This document shows positions 36,252-49,724 of a stretch of 64,000 nucleotides of DNA, piece after piece. The stretch is from Glandiceps talaboti. Taxonomy: Eukaryota > Hemichordata > Enteropneusta > Spengelidae. How positions within the stretch are numbered: position 1 is the first letter of the stretch; each line of letters opens with the position of its first letter. Both the position numbers and the translations under genes were made by a program. The stretch is taken from assembly GCF_964340395.1 (NCBI RefSeq), contig NC_135560.1, positions 10,482,098 through 10,546,097 of the forward strand, in the 5' to 3' direction. The notes below the pieces were generated by a model. The model was not told the origin of the DNA. It ran no database searches and saw only the letters and a list, made by a program, of their open reading frames with translations.

Positions 36252-36516
36252 TAGACTGTTGACAGTCGTTCGTGCCTTTTTTGCTACGTTTCATCTAAAA
36301 CTAAAGTCGTCCTCTTGCTCCGATCCGGAGCAATACTATAACCGCATACTGATAGCAACAGCGAGTGCCAGAGGCCTTCGCTGTTCCTATCAGTACGCGC
36401 GAGTATTAATAATAATAATAATGTTGGTTTCTTATATTCAGTGCTACGGAGCAAGGCAATGACTTTGTTTTAGATGAAACGTAGCAAAAAAGGCACGAAC
36501 AGCTGTCGACACTCTA
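36252..36516. mobile_element. 265-bp MITE with 70-bp inverted repeats and 9-bp target duplication
   Basis: The left arm starts TAGACTGTTGACAG and includes GTTCGTGCCTTTTTTGCTAC. The right arm is its near reverse complement, ending CTGTCGACACTCTA. GGTTTCGTT lies directly on both sides (36243-36251, 36517-36525). The 130-bp loop holds an inner palindrome (ACTGATAGCAACAGCGA ... TCGCTGTTCCTATCAGT, 36348-36394). Terminal TAGA and an 8-9-bp duplication suggest a hAT- or Mutator-type element. Confidence 0.88.
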
Positions 36517-36606
36517 GGTTTCGTTTTGAAAAGGTCATGGTAAAAATATCACTATTCAGAGATATTTTTTGTCAATCATGTTACTGGTATGTCTTCTTTG
36601 GGTTAA

Positions 36607-36945
36607 AGTGGCCATATGGATGAGGATTTGGTAATTATTTTGGATTTTTAATTTATAAAACAATTTTATTATGGCTTCCTACTTGAAAAATCAATCTCAA
36701 ACAACATATACTAAGTCCTTGCTTGAAACTCAATAAATTGCAAAAGATTAATAAATGTGTTACTGTACATACAAATAACAAATATCTTACACATATTTTA
36801 GCTCTTTGCAATGTATTGATTTACAAAGACAGACTTTGTCAATATTGTTTCATTTTGGTTTTTCAAGTAGCAAAACACAGTTAAATTGTTTTTATAAATA
36901 AAAAATTTGCAATAAATATAAAATCCTCATCCATATGGCCGACTA
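36607..36945. mobile_element. TTAA-flanked MITE (AGTGGCCATATGG family), copy
   Basis: It starts AGTGGCCATATGGATGAGGA after TTAA (36603-36606). It ends ATCCTCATCCATATGGCC, then GACTA and TTAA (36946-36949). The body matches the copies at 9108 and 28781, including GTACATACAAATAACAAATA. Confidence 0.8.
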
Positions 36946-37305
36946 TTAAGTATCCATTAAGTTGTTTACGCCTACAGCACTACAGCACTATACAACAAAC
37001 TCACAAAATGTTAAAACCTGAAAAATTTATAAAATCACAAGTATATTCTGGCATCACATGTATGGAAACAAGGATAATAATCACATGTACACCTTGAATG
37101 GAGATAAAACTACACTTTGTTTAGAATTAAATGTCTGATTCCCAAAACAGCTGGTTGTGTTACCCTACGGTCACAACTTATGCTACATGGGCGTCATACA
37201 GATTTACTAAAATATACCAATATATATACAACAACCTTCAACATTCTATTTACATTTTCAAAACTGAAAATTATATTTTTGTAAAATTGAAACAATGACC
37301 TTAGC

Positions 37306-37666
37306 TAAGGCCTAAAAAAATTGTGTTGTTCCAATTACTCAAATTTTAGAATAGGTGGGGTAGGTAGATTTTATTTTTTTTCATATGTGAGTGTCTAGTT
37401 CAGGTAGTCATGTTCTCCGTTGTTTTCCATATGGTCTCTGTGTTATTGGTTTCTTCTCATTAGATGTACAGCCATTACAGATTGGAAGAAAAGTTTTATA
37501 TTGTCTTTTTAAGGTGATGTCAGTTTTCGCATCCACTATTTCTTGCGAGATTTCACAATTTTTGTGATTTTATTATTTTTTCTTGAATACATAAAAAAAA
37601 TGTTTGACAGTGAAAAACTAGGTAGGGTCAGGTAACCAGAACCACAAAAAGATTTCTTAGGCCTTA
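37306..37666. mobile_element. Inverted-repeat element with AAGGCCTAAAAAA ends
   Basis: The left end TAAGGCCTAAAAAAATTGTG pairs with the right end ACCACAAAAAGATTTCTTAG then GCCTTA. The inner right segment GGTCAGGTAACCAGAACCAC resembles the CTGACCAGAACCAGA end of the 1-kb element at 18210-19223. The body is AT-rich and non-coding. Confidence 0.65.
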
Positions 37667-38854
37667 TAGACAAGTTATTTACTTCATTTGCTACATTAAT
37701 ATCATGGTAGAAGTAAGTGGTTAATATTGACGACCAATGAAAAAGAATTTAACAGAAATAAATGATGTATGACAGGTGAACAATTTCAAGATTGAAGGAA
37801 ATCATGACTGGTTGAGAACTATTAATCACAGTACACAGATAGAATATCTTCGCGAAAGTCTATTTTTACTAATTACTGGTTTATTAGTTCGAAACAATTA
37901 ACCATCCGAATCACTATAAAAGCTCCAAGGTCAAGTCCTGCCTGTCAATAGACACAGGTAATGTAATCCAGTTCCTGTGCAGTATCGTTATGATTTATAC
38001 CTTCACTCACAGAATTACAAACCACAGTTGGCATCCATGCTACAGGTAATGCAGTGTTGCTAAAAATCAGGAGGAAACACATCTGTACACATGAGATACA
38101 GGGTACTAAGCAATAATTCCTTATTGAGATAAATTGGCAGTAAAAGAAAAATCAACACTCAGATTCTTAGCTGCAAAAATGCTAAACCTGAAGCTTCAGC
38201 TCACGAACATATTAAACTGCACTCTGTACAAAGGTTATACACTTCCAAATTAAGGTAGTAAAGTAGAAAGGTAATATACATGTAAGTACGAAGAGTCTTT
38301 GAGCAGCAACATCAAAGCAATGTTTATTAAGCATACCATGCAAGGAGTGGATAAGAACCATGGACATGTACCCAAGGGTTTTGTTTAGCCACTAAACACT
38401 AATCCCTAGTAATTTGCATGACTAGTAAATTGTTCTACTTTGTCAAACTAAGCCATGGAAATGGTATAGTGTCTTCGATACTATGACTATGTCAACACAG
38501 ATTTTCAACAGAACTGTGAACACAATATTACGAGGTCATGTTATATACCTCAGTAAGTGTACAGGGAGCTGTGATAATTAACACAAGATATATTTCTCTT
38601 GTTTTGAGACTTTTTAGGTCTTTCATCATTTTTCCCATCCATATATTATTAATATGACTGGTATACATCTCTTCAGATCTTGTATAATGGACTAAGAATA
38701 AAATACAATTTAAAAAAAAAAAAAGTTATCTGTGTTTATTATATAAAACATCAGAATCTCCATGCCAGTTAAACTTCAGATTTCAATATCTGTAAACTTA
38801 ATATTATAAACTTTGATGCTGATGTTGAAAGTGAAGAAGGCCTGCATAGTGCAT

Positions 38855-39280
38855 TATAACTGCAAACAATGCAGGTCCCCCCCCCCCCATAGTATTGCTG
38901 TTTATATAGTTCCTCTCTCTATAACACTATAGGGCTCTATATACACAATGGAGACCATAATAACTATACCTACAAACAAGGCAGGGTCACCCCCCCCCCC
39001 CCCCCCCCCAAGCAATACCGTACTGCAGTCTGTTCTCTCTAGAACGCTATAGGGCTCTATACACAGTGGAGGCCATAATAACCCCCCCCCCCCCCAAGCA
39101 ATACCGTACTGCAGTCTGTTCTCTCTAGAACGCTATAGGGCTCTATACACAGTGGAGGCCATAATAACCCCCCCCCCCCCATAGCAATACCATACTGCAG
39201 TCTATTCTCTCTAGATATTATAGTTCCTCCTCTCTAGAATACTATAGGGATCTATACACAAGGGAGACCATAACAATTTC
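38855..39280. repeat. Tandem repeat of about 90-110 bp with poly-C, 4 copies
   Basis: Each unit has a C-run of 12 to 20, then AAGCAATACCGTACTGCAGT, CTGTTCTCTCTAGAACGCTA and TAGGGCTCTATACACAGTGG. The middle two units are almost identical; the outer two are diverged. In the PDE8 pre-mRNA the C-runs read as G-runs. Confidence 0.92.
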
Positions 39281-40065
39281 CTAAGATATTTATATTATCA
39301 AGGAATATCCTTACTATCCTAATTATCATCACCATCATTATAATTATATAATTGGATATGGGACTAGAAAGGCTAGACTAGACAACTGGATGTACTAAAA
39401 TAAACAGCCTATAACAAGTTATTACTACAGAGTGCCAGTCTTACTAACTGTCTGAATTTAGGAATATATTCTTCTAACATATTAGATTAAATCAGTGTTG
39501 CTACTGTCTTGAATTTTATTACCAACCACTGAATGACACCTAAGTCTGAAGGTCACTGCAATGACGCACTCTGCATCAAACCTATCCATGTTTGCATTTT
39601 CTATGCATACAAACTGCTACCCTTGATCAAGCTTACGGGAGTTCTCTGGCTTCAGCAATATTTTACAAAATATTTGTGGCTTCCCTGCTAATAATCCACG
39701 TCCGACATATTGCCTTTTTTTTTCTCAACTAATACATTTATTTACTTTTACATTTTCACTATTGATCAGTGACCATTGTTGTAATCTTTGATAAATTTTT
39801 GGATGACAAAGTTACATAATATAAATTTATACATGATAATTGCGAAAAAAAAAAAAAATTATTATACATGTAATTGAAAAGTAATTGAAAATGTTAAAAT
39901 AGAGAAATATCACAAATATGTCATGTGAGTTTTATAACATTACATTAGGACCAAATCGTCAGCCTGCAAATTGTAATCATAAACTTCAACTTGGCTTTGT
40001 GATATTTTATTCAATCAAACATGGATATATTTAAAATACCACATCCAGGGATCAGTAGTATTGGC

Positions 40066-40440
40066 TTGGTACAACTGCTGACATCACACCATTGCAAATG
40101 GAAATTGTTACAAACAGGGAAAGTAAATTAATGAATTGGATTAATAACACTTGGCACAGCATGTTGGAAGTACAGAGGCTTGTATTACAATCCACGGTTT
40201 GATAAGAACAGTTTTATAGCCTCTGCATATACATGAAATATCAGGAGAACTGGAAATTTGTGTGTGAATATGAACTATTATGTGAAATATACAACTGTTC
40301 TTATCAAATGCTGGTGTGTAATACAAGTCTCAACATGCTGTGCCAAGTGTTATTAATCCAATTCATTTGTTTACTTTCCCTGTTTGTAATGGGTTCTGGT
40401 TGTCAATGCTCTGATGTCGTCAGTTGTATAATGTACCAGG
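40066..40440. mobile_element. Foldback element with arms of about 145 bp
   Basis: The left arm (40072-40218) includes TTACAAACAGGGAAAGTAAA, ACACTTGGCACAGCATGTTG and TTTGATAAGAACAG. The right arm (40291-40427) carries the reverse complements in order (CTGTTCTTATCAAA, CAACATGCTGTGCCAAGTGT, TTTACTTTCCCTGTTTGTAA). The loop is about 72 bp. Arm identity is high but imperfect. Open frames on both strands across it are mirror-image artefacts. Confidence 0.88.
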
Positions 40441-40483
40441 GTATACGTCATCTAGCCTGAAAGATCCAGGTATTGGTTCTGCT

Positions 40484-40562
40484 TATATAATGCGTTCCCT
40501 CACGCCTGAGCTGAACAGGGACTGTTGTGCTCCCTCACGCCTGTGAGCAGGGTCTGTCGTAA
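40484..40562. repeat. Short GC-rich direct repeat
   Basis: GTTCCCTCACGCCTGAGCTG and GCTCCCTCACGCCTGTGAGC, each followed by AGGG(A/T)CTGT, lie 38 bp apart. It is a two-copy duplication of unknown role. Confidence 0.6.
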
Positions 40563-42769
40563 TGAACCGAGACTTCAAATGAAATAAAGTACTGCCAGGC
40601 AATGTCAAATACATGTCAAACTACTCGTGATTGAATTAACATATTCATGATCACTGTACAACGAAGATTGTCATCAAAGCAATGCTATCACGTTGTTGTC
40701 AGAACAGATCCATGGATTGACCTTGGGTGCCAGGAGAGTATATCAGTGACTTCCTGTAACCCATTGATAGAATAAGGAAAACATCTCCTCCTTTGCATGT
40801 AACTCTCGAATGCCTCTTTCTGTTTCTGTTTCAGCACACTGTTGAATTGCATGACTAACATGATCCATATTGGACTACGTTGGGACTTACCGAATATTTA
40901 CAGAATTGAGCAAGTTGTTTTGCGATCAGTCAAAGTGATCGAGACTAGACTGTATACTAGTGAGTCACGGGGAATACCCACATTGGGTTTTTTTATAGTG
41001 TATGTAATTTGTAAATTACAACATTTGTGGGCAGAATGTATGCTAATTTTGATCACGCACTCAGTGTACAGTGTGGTGTTTTCAAACCGAATCCAATGGT
41101 CAATAAACTGGATACTATGCTATGATTGGATCCAACAAGATTTTGGTGAAGAATTGGTACAATGGCCATTCACATGTGAATAGTGAGTGGTTTCGTAAGT
41201 GGACCAACGGCTAGACCTTCAGACTATGTATACACATGGACTGGTGACATTAACTTAGAAATTACAGTTATTATTATCATGTTTAGCATTTTTTATTTAA
41301 AAAAAAAAAATTATACATATAAATTATATGGCAGAGTATTAATAGCAAAACAGTAAACAGAACGCAAATTGTGGGTATAAACTTTAGCACTCATATTAAC
41401 AATATATTTCATGTGACAATGTATGCTCACGAACTCTGGGTTCATAGTTCCATGTACATAGGAACATTTTTAATCACAAAGTCAAAAAGAAAAGTTTGGA
41501 AGCAAATTCCAAACTTTCGCTGACATCTCATCAGCATTGCCAGGGATGCATGTACAACAATGTTTTATTTGATTTCTAACGTTGCAGCATTTAAAGAAGG
41601 GGGAGGGAGGGAGGGATAATATTTTTGGGGGGTTAGTGTGATGTTGGAACACAGATTATTCAATGGGTGCATCATGTTTGTAATATGCATTGTATATTTA
41701 ATGTTTTGCTAAATATATTTGTTTACATAATTATAAATGTAAATGTATGAACAGATGTGAATACTGAGGTAGAATAACAAATATAATGACATTTGTCAGT
41801 CTGTTATTGTTAATGAAATGAAAATACATCGTGAATGTAAACCCAGGTTTGTAAAAGCCATGCTAAAATATAAGCATCATTAGACAAAATAATTTTCAAT
41901 ATGAAGGAATAACATTTTTTTGTAATATGAACAAATCCACTGGTACAATAATATAATATGGTAATAAATTAGTTTTAAATCAATAGAATAGTTCATTTAC
42001 ATTATAAGCTAAAGAATAATAAGCCTTCACAAATTTTCCTGAAGAAATGGAAAAATGAAAAAAGGCAAAAATTATTTATCAACAATGTCGTCACATCTCA
42101 GTTGTTAGGAAATCTGTCACACATTATAATACCAAAAATTATTAGATTCATAAAAAATGTAATAAGTTTACACAAATAGATCCATAATTTATTACCGAAC
42201 CATACAAAACTACTGAATACTTTGGCCTATCGTGTTTACAGCTATAAAATTCTATAGTTTTTACTACAAATCTTCCAACATATGTTCATGATATAAAAGA
42301 AATCTACATCAGTGGCATATGAGTCCGAGAGCCACAGGAGGTAATTCATTTACCATATCTCTTTCAACAGAGTAATATCCTGTCAGCACAAAGTAATTAA
42401 CCTTCCATCTAAATGTGACAAATTATTTCATGAATTTTTGTTTCCACTTGTCAAGTATGAATGATGTTATCTTTTTGACTAAATAAATCATTTTCTTTGC
42501 CACAATATTTCAACTGACAACATTCATCAAAATTCAAATATCCATCATGTTCTTTTTTTCCATTTTGAATATTATTTTTCTATTACTGGCTTTCCTTTCC
42601 AACTTGCGCAACTCTGAATTGATCACAAATGGACCTTTTTAACCAATCAAATGAAATTTTTATTTCTCTATTGAAAGTTATTCAACGGGAGTCATTGGCA
42701 AATAAAACGTTATTTTATTATATAGTCTGGAATCCATGCTGCCTTAGTAAACAGTCTCCTGCCATTCAC

Positions 42770-43135
42770 ACTGTATATACTGAATACTAGTATCATGGCA
42801 AAGAGTTCTATTGATTACAAGTATGACCAAGAGTTCTACTGAATAGGAGTGTGGCAAAGTGTTCCATACAAGAATGGCAAAGAGCTCTACTGAATAGTAA
42901 TATATAACAAAGTATTCTACTGAATACATGGATGGCAAAGTGTTCTACTGAATACTAGTATGGCAAAGTGTTCTACACAATGGCAAAGAGTTCTATCAAA
43001 TACAAGTATGGCAAAGAGTTCTACTGAATACTAGTATGGCAAAGAGTTCTACTGAATACTAGTATGGCAAAGTGTTCTACTGAATACTACCGGTAGTATG
43101 GCAGAGACTTCTACTGAATACTAGTATGGCAGAGT
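42770..43135. repeat. About 29-bp tandem repeat, 11-13 copies
   Basis: The unit is close to TTCTACTGAATACTAGTATG followed by GCAAAG(A/T)G. Edges are diverged, and the last four units are the most regular. Confidence 0.92.
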
Positions 43136-43574
43136 TGACCACAACGATTCCAAAGTATACAGTAAATAGATTTGTAAAAATATTTTGTGTAATTATTAAT
43201 TTGAATGCTGTTTAGAAATTCAATTAAGGTAGTTTTCCTTGGTCTGAATTACACTAAGTGTAGCAATAATCTTGACCTTTAACCTTTTTGACATGTACAG
43301 ATACAAAATAGCTTGTAATGACTTTTTAGATTGTTACTTTTGAAATGTTGTCAAAGACTATCAAGTAATTATATAATCAAAATATATATAACAACCATAT
43401 GTATTGTATTATATCAATTTGTTTTTGATTGCAGGCTTTAGAATTGATTTGCTGACTGTCGCATGCATGAATGACTGAGGTTTGAATCAGAACTTGAATT
43501 GCCCTAGAACCAAAAAGGCACCCTTAAGCTCCGACACATTTAGTTGTGTTTCTAACATTTATAAATCTAAAACT

Positions 43575-43790
43575 AGTTTGGATAAAAATAGTGCCAATAG
43601 CGTTGCAGTACAAGTGTGTGGTTTATACAGCATTCTTTTAAAATGTGTATATCCACTTGCCTATTAAACTACCAACATTATTATTTTTGCAATATATTTT
43701 TTTTATATATATTATCTTTTCACTGTTGCTATGGACATGGGCTAGTTGCTAGGCATATATATACTTATTTGCTGAATGTAAATGACTTCA
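43575..43790. repeat. Dispersed repeat, copy 3
   Basis: AAAAATAGTGCCAATAGCGT then TGCAGTACAAGTGTGTGG matches the family head at 17490. TTATTTTTGCAATATATT, CTGTTGCTATGGACATGGGC and TTGCTAGGCATATATA follow. Confidence 0.75.
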
Positions 43791-43935
43791 ATCACTCTGT
43801 GTCTTGGTAAAACGGCCGAGTTTGTCACCTTGGTAAAATGACCAGATTCTGCACCTTCAAACAACAACAGCATTCTTTGTCTTCCCAATACCGTTATTTC
43901 GAAATGTTTTGCCACTAGCAGCACGCTCACGCTAC

Positions 43936-44244
43936 GTAGGTCGCAATCACTTCTGTTTTGTGGTTATGATCAACCGAATCAATCACATCGACGATTAATG
44001 CGTGCCGTGGCACGCAATCCAGTGAAAGTACTTTCGGAAGAATAAGAGTTGATCATATGACCATCATCGCAATTAAGATTATTTCGTTGTGAAACACTGA
44101 CTGCAACTAATACATCTCTACATACATATTTTCTAAGACAGAAACTTATAAATGTTTGCGTTAGATCACGTGCCAAAGGCCGATGTACGCGCTATCGCGA
44201 ACACAATTGATTACACCTGCAAAATAGAAGTGGCTGCAACCTAC
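43936..44244. mobile_element. Probable inverted-repeat element
   Basis: GTAGGTCGCAATCACTTCTG then TTTTG on the left matches the reverse complement of CAAAATAGAAGTGGCTGCAA then CCTAC on the right. The 309-bp interior is richer in CpG than the intron around it and has a small GCGTGCC/GGCACGC palindrome near 44001. No second copy is in the window. Confidence 0.6.
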
Positions 44245-45179
44245 CTAAAGTAAGCTCGCAGCCCACTATTGGTAAAATGACTAAAGCTCTGTGGCATGAA
44301 TAAATGATTCAGATTACTCATTGTGGTCATTTCAGCTTGTTCCACATCAAAACTACAATCTCTTTTTAAAAAAATGTTCAATATACAGTGAAAACATCAT
44401 TTTTGGTCTGAGATCTGAAGATTTAACCTCCACTTAATGACATTGCCAAAGGCAATAAAAAATACATACAATATTTACAAAGTGTTCATTCAAAAATGTA
44501 TGAAGTCTACATACAAATACTTGTACTGTGTGATTTTATCTCTGTCCATAGTAATGTATGGGTAGATTCTCATTGTTATACACCTACACATTGTACAACG
44601 ATAAATCAAATCTCTCTACATACTAGCTACTCTTCTCAGATCTTTATCAACTGCATTGTGGGATTTTCTTTTATCTTGAACATCTCTATTCATTGGTTGC
44701 TAGACAACTATCAAAGAATTCTTCATAGATTCAATGGCCTCAACAACCCCATTACATGTGTCTTTGATAAACACGGTTTAAAAACCTTTTACCTGAGTTA
44801 CAATGTTCACTTTAATGAATTTGGCTTGAAAACTGTACTGGCTTTATAAGAAGTATTACGTTTCAATCAGAAAACCAACAACATGTTAACTGAAAATTAA
44901 TAGAATATTAATAATTAGATATATGCAGCTGTCAAGTTTATCTATGATTAGTAAAGTAACAGGTTGAACCCATGATCACATTGCGGTGCTCATTTTAGGG
45001 TAGGATCCAAAAATCAATTTTTGACCTGAGTTTTTGTACCCTATTATATGTACAGTTACACAAATATGTTTACCGACACTTGATTCAGTACTGTTCAGGG
45101 TGTACAGTATTACAAATAAGTCAGTACATCTAACATAGTGTAGTCAGACAATGACCATCTCTGGGTTAATAGTTTTGTG

Positions 45180-45895
45180 ACAAACCCCATCTAAGTAATT
45201 TACATATTATTGGATATAATTTGCCTAGGATTGTATACTGTATATACACAGGACAACTCCATCTAAGTAATTTACATATTATTGGATATAATTTGCCTTG
45301 GATTATGCACTGTATATACACGACAACTCCATCTAAGTAATTTACATATTATTGGATATAATTTGCCTTGGATTATGCACTGTATATACACATGACAACT
45401 CCATCTAAGTAATTTACATATTATTGGATATGATTTGCCTTGGATTGTATACTGTATACACACATGACAACCCCATCTAAGTAATTTACATAATATTGGA
45501 TATAATTTGCCTTGGATTATGCACTGTATACACACATGACAACTCAGCCTAAGTAATTTACATATTATTGGATACAATTTGCCTTGGATTATGCACTGTA
45601 TATACACAGGACAACTGCATCTAAGTAATTTACATATTATTACATATAATTTGCCTTGGATTATGTACTGTATATACACAGGAGAACTGCATCGAAGTAA
45701 TTCATAATATTGGAATATAATTTGCCTTGGATTGTGCACTGTATATACACAGGACAACTCTGTCTAAGTAATTTACATAATATTGGAATATAATTTGCCT
45801 TGGATTGTGCACTGTATATACACAGGACAACTCCATCTAAGTAATTTACATATTATTGGATATGATTTGCCTCGGACTGTGCACCATCTAAGTAA
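45180..45895. repeat. About 71-bp minisatellite, 9-10 copies
   Basis: The unit contains CATCTAAGTAATTTACATAT, TATTGGATATAATTTGCCTT and GGATTATGCACTGTATATAC. Because many units are close to 72 bp, a 161-codon frame stays open on the minus strand and gives a repetitive peptide (IQGKLYPIICKLLR). It has no start context or similarity to support a gene. Confidence 0.95.
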
Positions 45896-46217
45896 CTGGA
45901 TATAATATAATTCTATTTATGATGTCCACTATGATCATATTGATTCTGTCTGCAAATTACCATGTCAACATTGTGGCTGAATTATTTTCATAATAATAAC
46001 ACTTATGAACTCTTTGGAAAGACCACCCACTCGAAGCCAAATTGGGTGAAATAACAGGAAATTGATATAATAGTTGCATACAGTAGTTGCATGCACTGTT
46101 AGAATGAAACCACTCAGCCTATGCTAATATCTCATCAATTTTGCTGTCTGCCTGACAATTTCAATAAAAATGGTCATTAATAGCAAAATATGTACTTTAG
46201 GAAAAAATCACCCAATA

Positions 46218-46616
46218 TCATACAAGCTCAATAAACGAACCCCAATTATTCAGAACAAAACGCTCTCCTTCTCCTCCTCAAAGAATGTTCACAAGTGTGA
46301 CATCGACACGTTTATATACATGTATGGTGTAGACCGTGATTAAATTCTTCGTTGTCATACCACTGCGATCGATACAATGTAAAAAAACATGGTAAAAACA
46401 TTAAAATACTCACCAGAAACCAAACACTGTATATCACATAATATATAGCAGTAAATCTTCATCAACTTAGCAACATCTCAGTAGTAAATATAAAGCATTT
46501 TTATCACTGAATGCGTGAATTTTTTTAAAAATTTAGATAGAAGTATGAAAATGAAGTTCAGCAATCACATTAATGCCAGACCCCTCCTCCCTAACTGAAT
46601 GAAGTTCATTTATTGA
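46218..46616. mobile_element. MITE of the GGGAYGATCG family, truncated copy
   Basis: It shares ACAAGCTCAATAAACGAAC, the ACAAGTGTGACATCGACACG region, AAACACTGTATATCACAT and GAAGTTCATTTATTGA with the copy at 5630-6069, in the same order. The outer GGGACGATCG and CAATCCC ends are missing. Confidence 0.75.
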
Positions 46617-48542
46617 TTCCTTAATTAACGTGAGCCAAAAATATAATTTTTGTTTATTTTTCTTTCCATTTTTTTTATAACTTCTTACTTCACCTTAGAC
46701 TATAATAATATAAATGAAACAGGCTCTGCCAATCCACAAAACGTCACCTTAAAATATGTTTCCCAGAATGATACATGTACTTAAAGTGGCACAAGCTGAA
46801 TTTATAAGTTTTCTACCCAAGTGAAAATACTTACATACAATTCTGATTAAACTACATGTATTCTAGTATAATGTTAATGTCGATATATACCTTCTATGAC
46901 ATTACAATTTGTCTTCTGGCATTGTTAGAAGTGTTGCTTGTATAGTAGGGAGTTCCTATACATTTTTTGATGCATAAACAAATTATGTCATCAGATTATT
47001 TATAAGTTATGATCCCATTCCTAATCAGTAAGTGGAATACTGTGAGTAACTTTTAATATGACGAAAACATTACATCCCAAAAAAAATAAAAACTCATCTT
47101 GAGCCCCTTAACTTTTGTGTAGATACAGGGCCTGTATAATTCATTGTATATATTCATGTGTCTCAAAAAATGAGTTCTATATTATGCAAATTCAAACATT
47201 TGTTAATTATACGTATGTGTATATCATTGCAGTGCAATATTCAGCCTGTAGTTATCTATGTATACTATAAACCATTTAACACAAAATTAAAACATTGGTT
47301 GGATAGAATTACATATTTTCTAAAATTTAGTACACTTATGATACATATTATGCATACATTGTATCTTGTGTTTATGTAGACATTTTGTTTATCAACCAGC
47401 AACTACTTTGTTATTTTAGCATTGATTTTCACCATGACACTTACTGATGCATTGTGGGTATACTAGTGGTGTCCATTTCACTGTTGCTATTGGTTACAAC
47501 ATGATGAACAGTCATCAGCTGTCTCCAGACACCTAATCAGATCATGTATAATAGTGAATATGAGAAAAACAGTCATCTATAAGAAAAATTCCTCAGTTGC
47601 CATCACCGTACATGATAAAATGCTGACGGAGTAATGGTACGAATGGTTACAGCCCTATATTTAGGGTTCATGCCCTTTCATCTGTAGACAAAACCAGGTC
47701 ACTGAAATCTGACATCAGTGGACACCTTCACCTTAGTAGTTTTAGGCAAATAAATTTAGAAGTCAGTTATTCACTGGATGAATATAAAGTTAAAGGCTAC
47801 CTGAGTGGCAATGTCATTACGTCAGTACAAGTATGTCCCCACCAGATAGCTCTGAACTATTAAAGGACGTACATACACTACTCTCGGCTACATGGTCAGA
47901 TTGTAATACCGTTTTCCCTGTAAAGAAGGTAATAAGGGTTTTGAGCCCATCACCTGTAATATCTGAGCTACCTCTCATGGAAACAAAAATCGTATACATT
48001 TGAAAGCACTTTCAGATGTCAAGATATCAGGAGTATCAAAACAGTTACCCAACTTGAGATACTACATATATTTTTACAATGTTACTAGATGTCAAAAGCT
48101 TTACTTTTTGAAAGGGGTTCACTTCGTGAAGTTTAACCTTCCCTCGCTTTTGACCAGAGAGACTGTAAAAGTATTGGTCTTTAGGCTGTCTTGGGAATGT
48201 TTTCTTCTAGGAAGAATGCTGCAATTCAATAAACCTGTCACTTTGACAAATTCTGAACTGGTCAACAAATTAATCTGTATGATTATATATATATATATGT
48301 ACATCTTTTCTAATGTCAAACTATTAGATAGCACTTAATTAGTTGAGGTTAACAATTTGTTAAAACTAACACACACAACTTTTGGTCAACTCCTGTAAGA
48401 TAATAAGTAACTACCTGGTAACCTAACATATTAGATATGCATTACTAAGAATACAACCAGGCTATGTTTAGCAAATGATGTAAATAACACATGGCACAAT
48501 ATGTGGTGGGTGAATTGTTCACATATGAAGAAATATGTATAC

Positions 48543-49058
<516 letters not shown>

Positions 49059-49724
49059 GCATACACAAAATACATGTACACACAAATATGGCATAAGAAT
49101 ATAGATGTAAGTTATTGATTTTATGACAATTTACTTCAGATATTTCTAAAAATACTTGTACTGCTCACACCTTCAAAAGATCAGTCATTAAATTATTGGT
49201 CTTACTTTCATCACACGACACAAAATGATGATTTTCTAAATTATACTCTTTTTTATAAAAGATATTATCTTGAATTTATTGACCTTTATATCAAAATGGA
49301 AAGAAAATTTCTATAACATGCCCAGAGATGCAAGTCCACTGCTTGTAGTCAATGACATCGCCTTTGATAAAATATCTTTTGACAGTTCTCCGAAAGGAAC
49401 AGAATCACAGGATGTGACCTGCTGAGATTTGACTCCCTAACTTGATAACCAATTTCATATCTTGCAAATGTAGTAACAATATACAGTAACCAACTACAAT
49501 CATCTTCACTTACGAAATCAAAATATAACTATGATAAAATAAAAAATTTATTGATAAGGTACTCCTCATAAATTAGCAAGGCTTACTGTATTGGTAACAT
49601 AGCAACCATTTCGATATTAATATTTATGTTTTATTTGACTTTTAGGCCATAAATCAACAAATTGAACTATTACCAGTTACTACGTTATTAAGTCTTCAGC
49701 ATAATAAATATAGTTTTGTGAGGT

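Noticed and set aside
40842-41183. 113-codon frame on the plus strand
   Set aside because: No recognisable domain and no splice or promoter context; plain intron composition.
45272-45757. 161-codon frame on the minus strand
   Set aside because: It is the translation of a 70-72-bp minisatellite; no start context, no similarity and no non-repeat part.
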